From Paramecium octaurelia (Eukaryota; Ciliophora; Oligohymenophorea; Peniculida; Parameciidae), in NCBI GenBank assembly GCA_905182995.1, contig CAJJDP010000014.1, positions 522,711 to 586,710 on the forward strand: 64,000 nt of DNA. The letters run 5' to 3'. A program made the position numbers and the translations under genes. This document shows, piece by piece, positions 11,757 to 21,700 of the stretch (position 1 is its first letter; every line of letters begins with the position of its first letter). Below the pieces are notes generated by a model, which had not been told where the DNA came from, made no database searches, and saw only the letters and a program-made list of their open reading frames with translations.

Positions 11757-12332
11757 TCACTACAATTATTAGACATCCTATTTTATCAATGCCCATTTAT
11801 TTTAGATTATATTCAGTGGGAAAGTAGTAAATGATCCTACATACATAGGAGAGCACAACTTATAATTAAAATAGTTGTCGCCTTATAAATGATATAAATG
11901 CTCCTTTGATAATGAATTTTATGTTTTGAAACAAATTATTACATATCGACTAGAATTATTATTACGAAGAATATAAAAATAAAATATTTTCCTCTCTAAA
12001 ACTTTTAGTTGATTTCTAATTGAGGTAAAATATTAGTTACTCAAATTACACTATCCTAGACAGAAATCAAGCGGTAATGTAGAAAATAATCTATTGGGAT
12101 AGTTATAATGCAAAACCAACTACTTTCCATATTATATGAATGAAAATTTATGTATGCTTGAAATCAACATTATAATAATTAAAGAGGCAAGCCTATTAAG
12201 AATATGATTATCTAAATATACAAGCAGATAAGTTGATATTCTTAAAAATAACTCGTAATCTTTAGTGTCGAAGTGTTTCCTTATTTAGAACAATTGAATA
12301 ATTGTAATCAGATTAAATGAGTATAATTTCAT
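11757..12332 (-). CDS. Hypothetical protein, hydrophobic N-terminal half
   Basis: A 192-codon open frame from ATG (12332) to TGA (11757) without introns. Near residues 38-60 is a stretch LNRLASLIIIMLISSI that could span a membrane. No family is recognised. In this AT-rich DNA with one stop codon, frames of this length arise by chance now and then, so the main support is its fit between neighbours and its mixed, protein-like composition. It may belong with the TGA-interrupted fragment directly downstream. Confidence 0.4.
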
Positions 12333-12428
12333 CCTGATTAATTCATATTAACTATAAAAAAAGAAAGCAATAGCTAAAAATGTATGAAATTTATTATCAA
12401 TATAAATATAAATTATTTGATTAATAAA

Positions 12429-13490
12429 ATGGCTTAATAAACTCCAAAATAATTCAAAGCGAATTTAGATTAATAATCTACTCCAAATTAAAATAATAAA
12501 GGATGTCCTCTTAATTAGTCTTAGGGAGTAGACAATGAATTGTTATCTTCAAAAAAGAAAGTATAATATAAATAATCATCTTAAGGAAGTCTACGATAGG
12601 ATTATGAGTTCCTAAACAAATCGAGATAACTAAACAGATGTCTCCTAATATTTCGATCATTTAGGAGGTGAGAAATCAAAATTTTATCAATTTTAGGAAA
12701 GTGTCTATGTTCATTATGTAACTGTGGAAAACATAAATGCAATAGTAAGAATTGTGTCAACAAACCTCAATTACATGGAAATTATACTATCTATTAAAAG
12801 GAGTTTGTTAAAAAGACTCCTGAGAATGGATCAAGATGCAACTAAAACATTTTTTAGTAACCAAAGGCTGAAGGTGATTTAGGAAATGTTACCACTTATA
12901 AAGTAAGTACTCGCAAACTATTATTTTAGCATGACTTTCCAGGATATAATAGCAAAGTAGAATTACAGAAGAATACATCCAAACCTACTGTTAGCGGCGT
13001 TCCATTCTCTGGGATTTCAACCTATAATAATATGTATTTAAATTGGGGAATGGGTGACACACCTCAATTATTACCATAAAACAATCCTACTGTTATCAAA
13101 GAAATGCCATTTATGGGAAAGAGCATTTATAAGGATAGCTATTAAGGAGCTTAGACAGCACCAGTACAAAGTTGTAAGAATATGAACAAAGCTTTGAAGT
13201 AATAGACTACTAGAATCATTATATAGATCACCCTTATCACCTCCGGATCTGAAATTTTATGCAGAATCAATATCGAAATCTTCATATAAACCCTTCAAAC
13301 CAGAGACAACTTAAAGTGCCAAAGGTAAACAAGATGTAAATACATTAATCAATACATATAGTCAACCTTAAATCCATCATATAATGGTTAATATAACAGT
13401 GAATATCGTAAAGAATTTGATCCAAAACATTAGAGTCAATGTCCTGCTAAAGAAGTTTTAGAGGAAGTTGCTCGTAGCACTTAATTTTGA
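12429..13490 (+). CDS. SAXO (FAM154/MAP6-related) microtubule-stabilising protein
   Basis: Introns at 12561-12585, 12668-12696, 13199-13226 and 13336-13361 leave 317 aa. About residue 75 stands the SAXO signature CLCSLCNCGKHKC, equivalent to the Cys-rich N-terminal motif that anchors SAXO proteins to microtubule ends and axonemes. It is followed by repeated modules of the MAP6/SAXO Mn type, each with an FPG/F..K..Y pattern, for example VTTYKVSTRKLLFQHDFPGY, EMPFMGKSIYKDSY and SSYKPFKP. Here the Cys motif is preceded by about 70 Gln/Asn-rich residues, whereas animal SAXO proteins start near the motif. The protein should bind along axonemal or basal-body microtubules. Confidence 0.85.
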
Positions 13491-13923
13491 ACTCAATTCT
13501 ATGGGTTTGATTATAGATAAACATAATATCATTGATATGTATTTTCCAAAATATCCATTAAATTCTGAATTTATGAATGAATCCTAAAACCAAAAAGAAT
13601 AGATTAATAGTAGTTATTATGTCTCAAAATATATAGATTGAAATAGTAATATACAATTTTTTGAAAATCTTTTTAACATTTCATTCAAGTCTTTCTTTAG
13701 AAATTTATATTGATTATTAATATTATTATTTTATTTAATTTTCTGTTATTTCAATATTGATGAGTAGAATAAAGTTAATCTGATATTAATAAGACTAATT
13801 CAAGACTAAGCAATTCTCACTTTGATAGATGTAGATAATAATTTTTGGATTTTATTGATACTTATTTCTTTAATTTTTATATTCAAAAATTGATTTCATA
13901 ATTAACTATTATATAGGTTTTAT
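13491..13923. other. Non-coding stretch
   Basis: 433 nt, strongly AT-rich. I read short open frames only and recognise nothing. Confidence 0.4.
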
Positions 13924-14462
13924 ATGAAATCTTTATCAATAGTAACTCTTAGTAATGTAATTTTTCTGAGCATAAACATTCAGAATTACATAGTCTTATT
14001 ATTCCTGACTGTTTGTTAATGGTAGCAATATAGAGAATCTATAATTAAATCCTTTTTTCAATGTAGAAATAGTTTAAAAAAAATAACTCTATTTATTGAT
14101 AAGAATCCTTAATCAAGATACACAAGATCTATGAGATACTTGTAATCAATTTACATGTAGATTTTCTAATTGGAATATTGATAAATCAATTTAGTCTATA
14201 TATAAAATAGTTATTAGACACTCTTTAAAGTTATAACAGCCCCTTCATTCATCTTCTTTAATTTTATGCGCCAAAGATGCCAGAATATAATATATTAATG
14301 AATACTCATAATTCTAAAATGACCTTTTATTGAAAATTATTGAAACGACTTCCATTTATCCTTATCTTACAACTCCTGTAATACATAGTATCACTCTAAG
14401 ATCTCGGTTATGAAATCTTAATGATTTGTATTCAATTCAGAACATTATTTTTCACTTAATGA
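13924..14462 (+). pseudogene. Possibly decayed gene: coherent frame broken by TGA
   Basis: ATG at 13924 opens 85 codons with a hydrophobic N-terminus (LFLTVCQWQQY region). A 38-nt GT...AG segment (14144-14181) would join it to a second frame reading LLDTLQSYNSPFIHLLQFYA and further to TFY, where TGA at 14331-14333 interrupts. The same frame then continues as KLLKRLPFILILQLLQYIVS and QDLGYEILMICIQFRTLFF to TGA at 14460. The parts look protein-like, but neither a normal-size intron nor a frame shift clears the TGA. No family recognised. It could be a pseudogene, an unexcised germline insert nearby, or an error. Confidence 0.35.
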
Positions 14463-14786
14463 TTGTTATTCTGGAACTAATTCTTGTGTAATGAGATCTC
14501 AGCCTAAAGAGAAACATGAAATATTCGTGGGTAGATAGATGTCTTAAGGGAAGATACTAGATATTTGGTAACAAATTAAAACTTCTATGATATGCTATTT
14601 ATCAACGATGACGGAAGTATTTTTTTCGTATATTGAGATTTAATTTGATTAAATTCATTCTATATAGAATAATGAATATAATAATGATAATAATAAAACT
14701 CTGACGTAAAGGTCAAATTATAAATGACATCAAAGAAATTGAATTCATAAATGGCAGTGTTGTATTTTTGATAAATAAATTACAAA
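14463..14786. other. Intergenic, upstream of the protease gene
   Basis: 324 nt. One open frame reads MRSQPKEKHEIFVG from about 14490 and could be a further exon of the broken gene to the left. The last 80 nt before the protease start are AT-rich with AAT repeats near 14675. Confidence 0.35.
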
Positions 14787-15766
14787 ATGTCCAAAACATT
14801 ATTAGCTTTAGGCACAATCGCACTCCTTGGAACACTCATGATGGTGAATCAACCAGAATAACTTGATTTCGCCTCAAAATATCAAACATTCAAATAAAAA
14901 TTCGGAAAGGTGTACTCATAAACCGAAGATGCCTACAGAATGGCTGTCTACACATAGAATGTCTTATATGCTGAATCAGTCAACTTGTAATAAGGAAAAA
15001 GAGTCTTCGGTGAAACTATCTTCTTCGATTTAACAAAAGAGGAATTCGCTGAAACTTATTTGACCCTTAAGATCACATAAGAAGATTTGAATTTGGAAAG
15101 AATCCCAGCCAAGAATATCTAAGCCGCTGAAAGAATTGATTGGTCAAAAGAGGGAGCAGTCACCGATGTTAAGGACTAAGGATAATGTGGTTCATGCTGG
15201 ACTTTCGGTACCACCGGAGTTTTGGAAGGTTTCTTCTTCAAAACCACTGGTGAATTACCAAATTTATCAGAATAATAATTGTTGGATTGCTCAACCTTCT
15301 AAGATTTCAATCTTGGATGCAATGGTGGTCTCCCATACAGAGCATTACAATATGTCAAGAGAAGTGGTATCACAACTCAAGCTGCTTATCCATATGTATT
15401 ATTTTCATATTAATATTTTAGAAAGGAGTTTAAGGATCATGCCAAATCAAGGGAGGTGCTTATCACATTAAGGGAGCTGTCTAATTAGAAGCCACTGAAG
15501 AAGCTTTGATTTCATATCTTAATGAAGGACCAGTTTCAGTTGGAGTCGATGCTACCAACTGGTAATATTATAACCCATCTGATGATAAAGTTTTCAGCAC
15601 TTGTGAATAAAGCTTAAATCATGCAGTTTTGGCTGTTGGTTATGACAAAAATTCATTAAAAATCAAGAACTCATGGAGTGCCGCATGGGGAGACAAGGGA
15701 TACATCCACTTAAAGAGAGGTGAAAACACTTGTGGAGTTTATAACACTAATGTTGTTGTAGTCTGA
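14787..15766 (+). CDS. Papain-family (C1A) cysteine protease, cathepsin L-like
   Basis: Two exons, 14787-15395 and 15422-15766, give 317 aa. A signal peptide ([17 protein letters not shown]) is followed by an I29-type propeptide ([31 protein letters not shown]) and a mature domain starting near [20 protein letters not shown]. The catalytic triad is visible: Cys in QCGSCWTFG, His in [10 protein letters not shown], and Asn in KNSWSAAWG; the oxyanion Gln is in DQGQC. The pre-pro-mature lengths match cathepsin L. It should work in phagosomes/lysosomes or be secreted. The variation SAAWG for the usual GxxWG after the Asn is mild. Intron size 26 nt. It has more C/G-rich codons than its neighbours, consistent with high expression. 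Confidence 0.95.
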
Positions 15767-15809
15767 AAATTAATAATTTATATTTCACAAAGTAATTTAT
15801 TACACACAT

Positions 15810-16115
15810 TCAATTTATTTTTGCATGTTTTTTTTATAAAAACATAGGATTTCTGTGAACAATCAAAGAATTAATGTATTCATTTGGAGAGTATTCATAA
15901 TTTTATTATTGATCTGTTTCACTCAATTCTTTCAAAAATATGTCAGTTAAACAATCACGAGTACTCATGTTTTCAATTTTTTAAGTAAATTTTTTATTTA
16001 CATTTACAAACTCAATCAAATTGCTTGGATTCTTACTCACCTAAACTCTTCTATGATATTTTAATGTTTCAAAATCTGGAAGTTAATTTGACTTTTTATA
16101 TTGTTTCAAATTCAT
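15810..16115 (-). CDS. Small hypothetical basic protein
   Basis: A complete 101-aa frame, ATG at 16115 to TGA at 15810, with no intron needed. It is Asn/Lys/Glu-rich with no signal peptide or membrane span; TRDCLTDIFLKELSETDQQQ looks like one amphipathic helix. No family is recognised. It lies tail to tail with the protease gene, 43 nt apart. Confidence 0.55.
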
Positions 16116-16253
16116 TTTTTTATTTTTAATATCAAATTAATTTTTAATATTATAGTTAATAATTTTTATTAATTTTCTACATTAAATTTTTGCCTGGTGA
16201 TATTTTACATATTTAAGAGTAGGAACAATTATTTGTCTACCTAAATAATTAAA

Positions 16254-17049
16254 ATGATGAAAGAACCTGAGAAAATCATGAAAAAGAATATCTTAAATGG
16301 ACAAATTAAATACTAAGTTAAATGGAAGGGCTTTGAAGAAACCACATGGGAATCTGATGAAACTATGAAGAAATACAAAGAACTCATTGAAGATTATAAC
16401 TATTTCTCCTTGACTGGTGAAAGATATGATGAAAAAAAACTAGAAGAAATCAGATAATTGACTGTTCAATCACAACCCAGAACTGCTATCAAAAGAGTAG
16501 CAATGCCCAAATTAATGCCTCCAACTGAATCAAACAAAAAAGAAAAAAAAATAGATAAAATTGATAGCAAACATATAGAAATAATAGACAATCCTAAAAA
16601 TGATTAACAATAAGATAAAATAAATATCATTTAGCCTTCCAATACTACAAACAATCTCCCTGAAACACCTAAGTAATTTTAATATCTAAATTTAAGAAAA
16701 GCACCAGAAAAATTAGCTAATTCCAATGACAAATTAGAAATAGTAAAATTGCAATCCAATGATAATAAAGGCCTGTTTTCTCTTATTTGGAAACAAAGAT
16801 CGGATGGCATTCAGCCTTATTGTGATGAATACTCCTATGAGGATTTCAAGACTTAGGCTCCCTTATTTTTTATACAATTTTTTGAAACATGTATTTTCGA
16901 ATGTCAAAGTTAAAATGATGTTAAGTAATTATTCAATTATATTTAGATTCGAAATACAAGGCTAAGATATGGCTGAAAGAATTAAAGTGATTAAAGATAT
17001 TCTGGAACAAAATGATTAGGATAAAAAGATTAGCCAAATCTAAAAATGA
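16254..17049 (+). CDS. HP1-like protein with chromodomain and chromoshadow domain
   Basis: One 22-nt intron (16925-16946) gives 257 aa. The chromodomain is at the extreme N-terminus (residues 4-45): KIMKKNILNGQIKYQVKWKG and FEETTWES, with the aromatic cage positions Trp (KWKG) and Trp (TTWE) present; the usual first Tyr of the cage is not, because the protein starts just before it. A charged hinge of about 110 residues follows. The C-terminal block FSLIWKQRSDGIQPY and APLFFIQFFETCIFE matches the chromoshadow pattern that dimerises HP1. Such proteins bind methylated histone H3 in heterochromatin; in ciliates they also take part in developmental genome rearrangement. The start ATG is one of two adjacent ones. 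Confidence 0.82.
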
Positions 17050-17182
17050 GAAAAATGATTCTTTTTCATATATATAAGGCATATGATAATTAATTATAGT
17101 AACTTTTAAGTTATTCATAATTACCCAAGTTTTTAATATCTTTACCATTTATTGATAAATATTTCTATTTGATATTCTCTTA

Positions 17183-17999
17183 ATGGATATTTTTGATTCT
17201 ATAATAATCTCTAATTCAAATAATCAAATGATATTGGCTTATCATATTATGCTTATATAAACAAATTTTATTAAGAATAATGCAGCACAGCATAATTCAA
17301 CTAATTTTGAATAATTAGACGATATGTGTATTCCTTCAATTATTTACATAAAAAAGAGAAGCTCTATTCAAAATCTATCAAAGATTTATGTTAGCTATAA
17401 AATCTAAATCTAAGATAATCAATAGCTAAAAGAGTAGAATAATATTTATTTTGATGCAAAAGAAGATAAAAAATAGGAGTATATTGGAAATAAGAGTTAG
17501 TATTGAATATTAATAAGAAAGAATTAATTTAGTTAAAATATTATCCTTTCATTTAATTTAAAATCAAATAATTACTCTTTATTTTAAGAGAATAGGCTTA
17601 TGTTAAAATGATATATTTGATATAGATAATAATAATGAAAATTAATTTCCTTAAGGACTAAATCCCTACTTTATTTTAGCACTGAGATTAAATTCGAAAA
17701 ACAATCAGAAGGTTTTCCTTTTAATATTCAAATTTAAATAAATATGGATAGCAATACTTTCCTTGAAAGGTTTATTTAAAATCAAATTATTTATTCATTC
17801 ATAATTGAAAAGATTAGATATATAAATAAATTTGAATGCTGAAATAATACAAGTAAGTCTTAGATAAAGTGAATAATCAGCAAATATTAGTTTGATTAAA
17901 GTTGTTGATAGTTATTTTAGTTATATGCTAAGCATAATTGACTTTCTGAATATTATTAACTAAATACTAGAAATTCAATATAGCATTTAAATTAGATGA
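17183..17999 (+). CDS. Hypothetical protein
   Basis: Introns at 17496-17517 (22 nt) and 17602-17625 (24 nt) join three frames into 256 aa with exact phase, ATG to TGA. The N-terminal third is Asn/Ser-rich; the C-terminal two thirds alternate hydrophobic and basic residues, for example QGLNPYFILALRLNSKNN and KVFLLIFKFKQIWIAILSLK, which looks like beta strands. No domain is recognised. It lies just upstream of the LRR gene in the same direction, 31 nt away. Confidence 0.55.
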
Positions 18000-18030
18000 A
18001 ACTATTCAATGATTAATTATTTTATTTTTA

Positions 18031-18702
18031 ATGTTAATTCTTGCTGGAAAAAAATTAAAAGACTTAAGTGAATATACTCAAATATAGAATAATGAAATCA
18101 AACATTTGGACATTTCAGTACTGATTTATTATTATTTTGATAGAACAATTTGCTTAAATCTGGAAAGGAATTTGCTTATTTTCAAAATTTAGAGACGTTG
18201 ATCATTGATAATAATTATTATTTTAATCTAAATGATTTTCCTTAACTTCCACAACTCGTTACTTTAAGTGCAAATAAGAATAATTTTAATAATTTAGAAA
18301 TGTAATTCTGATCTATTTATAGATAGTTTCATAGAAGATTGCTAATCTAAGTTTCCTAAACTAACACATTTGAGTCTCATAAAAAATCCAATTTGTCCCA
18401 TGTTTATTGGCGAGGAAGAATATTAAACATATAGATCAACTCTAATCAAATAACTAAGAAATTTAAAAAATATAGATGGATTGCCAGTTGACCCAAAAGA
18501 AGGTGATCCAAATTATTTTAAATAATAAAAAATTTAGTAATAGTAATAGCAATAATTAAATGTAATTCTATTACTTAAATAGCAGAACCATGACGAGGCT
18601 AAAGGAACTATTGAATTCAACTAAAAATATTCAAAACCAGTGTCTAAAACTGTTAAACAAAGAAGTGAGGGCAATAGATTTGTTAAGAACAATCAATTGT
18701 GA
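18031..18702 (+). CDS. Leucine-rich-repeat protein, LRMDA/LRR_9-like
   Basis: Two introns (26 and 25 nt) give 206 aa. Repeats of the LRR pattern are seen: FQNLETLIIDNNYY, LPQLVTLSANKNNF, FPKLTHLSLIKNP, and an LRR cap IKQLRNLKNIDGLPVD, preceded by ICPMFIGEEEYQTYRS. The cap arrangement resembles that of small LRR proteins such as LRMDA and U2A'-type caps. The tail is Gln/Lys/Ser-rich. The second intron uses the later of two possible acceptors, because only that one keeps the repeat in phase. The partner is unknown; many such proteins in ciliates are ciliary or basal-body components. Confidence 0.7.
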
Positions 18703-18814
18703 TTAACTATATGTTTTTGTGTTAATAGAATCGGGATTAGATTTACCTGTTAATTTTTTGATAGAAGAGTTATTTCCATTTTAATTGTATATTATTAATT
18801 AAATAATAATATTG

Positions 18815-19597
18815 ATGAGTGATCAAAATAAACTTAAGTAGTACAAATTAACCAAGCCAGAAACCTTCTCTATGTCCTTTTATGATGCATATAAAGAATA
18901 TCAAGAATGGCTTAATAATGCTAACAATCCTTAGAGACAACCGCGAAAATCTCATAAGTGGCATTCCAACATTACAGACTATTTTAATTATGGTTTTAAT
19001 GAACATACCTTGCAAATCTATGTGCATAAAATTACCTAATTGACAGAGATCTATAGAAAATATAGACTATAATATGCTGACAAATGTGATAATTCTAAAG
19101 AAACAATATTTAATTCAGCTTAGGAAATTAGACGACAAACCAAAGATGTATATCCAATTGATTTAGGTGGAATATTTATACCTGTTGATGATAAAGTCGT
19201 TGATTTTGGTTTTAAATTTTAAGTTGAAAATTTATATGAATAATATAATAATTAATCTAGCAATGAAAAATTTTTGTACAATTAGTATCATTGCACTGGT
19301 GAAGCCTTAATATTTAAATCCAAGTTTATTTCTGATATTTATAGAAAATAGGTAAAGGATATTTAAGATCTCTATAAATTATATAAGAAAGAACATTAAA
19401 GAGATTTATATCTCTTAAACACAGCTGTAAAAGTGTTTCCTATTTAAAAAGAGGATGAGTTTTCTCTTTAAATTGCATAGCTTGTTAAAAAAATTGCTAT
19501 AAAATATGAGAAATCCGAGAAGTCAGATAAAATAGAGAGACATGAAAGACACGAAAGATCCAGAACCCCTAAAAAAAGTAGATCTAAGAAAAATTGA
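18815..19597 (+). CDS. FIP1-motif protein, possible mRNA 3'-processing factor
   Basis: A single 260-aa exon. Residues about 64-85 read DYFNYGFNEHTLQIYVHK, closely similar to the FIP1 motif (DYFNYGF.E..W..Y..K) by which Fip1 contacts other polyadenylation factors. The usual Trp is Leu here. The C-terminus (KSDKIERHERHERSRTPKK) is an RE/RS-like charged tail, as in human FIP1L1. The region between has Tyr- and Gln-rich helix. The motif is short, so the role in polyadenylation is likely but not certain. It lies head to tail with the MOB4 gene (48 nt gap). Confidence 0.65.
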
Positions 19598-19645
19598 TTT
19601 ATAATTATCATCATTAATAATATATTATATATTTGAAATTCAAAA

Positions 19646-20365
19646 ATGCGTCGAAATAGAATAGGCACCAAAGCAGAATTTCTATGGGCATGTATCATAT
19701 TCCATATTACCATTAGGGGATGTTGAAGATATCTCTCAAATGAATGGACCTTTAGCAGTCTAGGAATACATTTAAGAATTAATAAGTAATCTAACTTTTT
19801 CATCAATTAGGAGCTGACTCATCAAACATAAAATAAATCATTACTCCTCCTCCTGAAGTAGATATTCATGTTTGGCAATATGAACATTTAAGACAATTCA
19901 TTTTAGAATTAAATCTCTTAGTTACATAATTAAAAGGATTATGCACAGCTTAAACATGTCCAAAAATGAAAGCCACAGAAGATTGGCTATACTTATGTGC
20001 TGCACATAAAAAAGCATAAGAATGTTCAGCTATTGATTATATGATACATAATTTAGATTAGAGCACATCTATTTTAACGAATATCAAAACATACCCCTCA
20101 AGGTTGTTAATAATTTAATTATTAGAGTTTCAATTAATCCTCAAAATGCAACCAATAATTTTGCTTTTATAGTTAGAAGACTCTATAGATTATTTTCTCA
20201 CACATATTTTAATCATAAGGAAATCTTTGAAGATTTTGAAGTATTAGTCTATTCCAATATTAGAATGAAATGTTTTTGTGCACAAGGTTTACAGAATTCG
20301 CCTTAAAGTTTGATCTAATGAGTCCAAAACTAATAACAATTCCAAAAGAAGCCTTAAAATTATGA
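19646..20365 (+). CDS. MOB4: MOB4 / phocein, STRIPAK subunit
   Basis: Introns 19692-19716, 19786-19810, 20103-20125 and 20241-20263 leave 207 aa that align from end to end with animal MOB4: start MRRNRIGTKAE, then GPLAVQEYIQELIRADSSNI, VWQYEHLRQFILELN, the zinc site region ending WLYLCAAHKKAQECSAIDY, RRLYRLFSHTYFNH and the end FALKFDLMSPKLITIPKEAL. MOB4 is a core part of the STRIPAK phosphatase/kinase complex, acting on GCK kinases and in ciliary and membrane-traffic control. All four introns are needed; each restores the conserved frame. The animal protein is about 225 aa, so this one is full length with a shorter N-terminus. Confidence 0.95.
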
Positions 20366-20673
20366 TATTTTATTTTTTCAATATTAACATTTTATGATTT
20401 ATTCTTGATGAATTTAGTATTTATCTCACCTTTCTAAATGTGTTTGTTACAACCAACAATTGAAGAATCACAGAAAACCTAATTTAATCTTTTATATGTT
20501 TTCAAACCAAATCCATAATCATTAATATTTCATATTACTTTTTTCTTTTTCTGTAATAATCAATTTATGTAATGGTTAAGAAATATTTTATTTTTAATAA
20601 ATTAAACTAAATTGTAAAAGATATTTTTAATAGATAAAGCACTTAAGTTAATAATAAATTACAATAAGTCTAA
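20366..20673. other. Intergenic AT-rich DNA
   Basis: 308 nt with no open frame or motif that I can support. Confidence 0.4.
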
Positions 20674-21096
20674 ATGGAATTACCTAATGTGTTCGAAACT
20701 GCTCTTAGGTAAGTGCCAAGAGATTTTTCGAAAATATATTTATCTTTATTTTCTATTCTAACAAATATTACATAATTATTCCTTTATTAAATTTATAACA
20801 TTTCAGTTTTTACACAGTAAACGGATGAATTCACAATCTACCTATTATCTCAGAACTAGATGAAAATTAATTAATAATTTGTGAATCAAATTGATAAGAT
20901 TCAAATTACTACTGAAACATTTACTTAATAATTAAAAAATAATCAATATATCAATATTTAATCTGCGTTGAATGTTTTATTAAGTAAATAAAGAATAAAC
21001 TAATTTCTTAAACTAAATATAGATTGGAAAAAGCTATTAGGTCATAGATTCTATATCATAATTTTGATAGAAGATACTCTAAATATCTAAATATGA
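20674..21096 (+). CDS. Hypothetical 140-aa protein
   Basis: ATG at 20674 to TGA at 21094 is open without introns. Residues 20-45 are hydrophobic (IYLSLFSILTNITQLFLYQI) and the remainder is Gln/Asn-rich helix. The 3' end overlaps the first copy of a 34-nt direct repeat, and the stop codon lies at the border of the second copy. No family recognised. It may be a chance frame or a shortened gene. Confidence 0.4.
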
Positions 21097-21129
21097 TATC
21101 ATAATTTTGATAGAAGATACTCTAAATAT
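21053..21129 (+). repeat. 34-nt direct repeat, two copies
   Basis: Positions 21053-21086 and 21096-21129 carry the same 34 bases, spaced by 9 nt. The repeat includes ATCATAATTTTGATAGAAG. The first copy is inside the 3' end of the upstream open frame and the second is beyond its stop. Confidence 0.9.
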
Positions 21130-21334
21130 GAGTTAGAAAATAAAGAATCTAATTCGTAAGATTACTACTTAGTTATTATTATGATTAAGAATTTCTATAA
21201 GTTCCACATTAATATTAATTAATTGATATAATTTTATACCATTAATATAAATATCAGTTATTTCTTCTAAAAATATTTTGGTGAACAACTAGTATAATGG
21301 TCAGTAATATAAAATTTGTTGTATTAATAGAAAT

Positions 21335-21596
21335 ATGGTATATTAAAATATTACAGTTCGCAGTATTGCTTACATGGTCTAAAATGGTGGATCATTTTAA
21401 ATAGTAATTTTGAGATGAGAAATAGGGTAGTTCATATGGTGAATGCCATTCTGATAAAGATTTTTGCTGTTTTGATCCAAATTTGATTTTAGATATACTT
21501 CAAAATTATTAGTTAACAAATTCAAAAATATGGAAAGTTCATAAAATTGGTTTTAAAACCGTTGACTTACTTATAAAAACAAAGAAATAAATTTGA
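21335..21596 (+). CDS. Possible small Cys-containing protein, gene limits unclear
   Basis: With a 22-nt intron (21404-21425) the frame from ATG 21335 codes 79 aa, including GGSFQIGSSYGECHSDK and DFCCFDPNLILDILQNY. The same frame is open a further 110 nt upstream. An overlapping 101-codon frame (21181-21486) competes. I do not recognise either; at most one is real. Confidence 0.3.
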
Positions 21597-21700
21597 AGCT
21601 TGATTTAGATGAAGTTATCTAATTGATACAAATTCTTATAAATTTAGATTTCCTAGGATATTTAATTAAGGCGGATTAAAATAATCACTTAATATTAAAA

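Noticed and set aside
21285..21375. Possible tRNA: A-box-like TAGTATAATGGTCAGTA and a GTTCGCAG B-box-like word
   Set aside because: The acceptor stem does not pair, the anticodon arm cannot be drawn, and an open frame covers the same bases.
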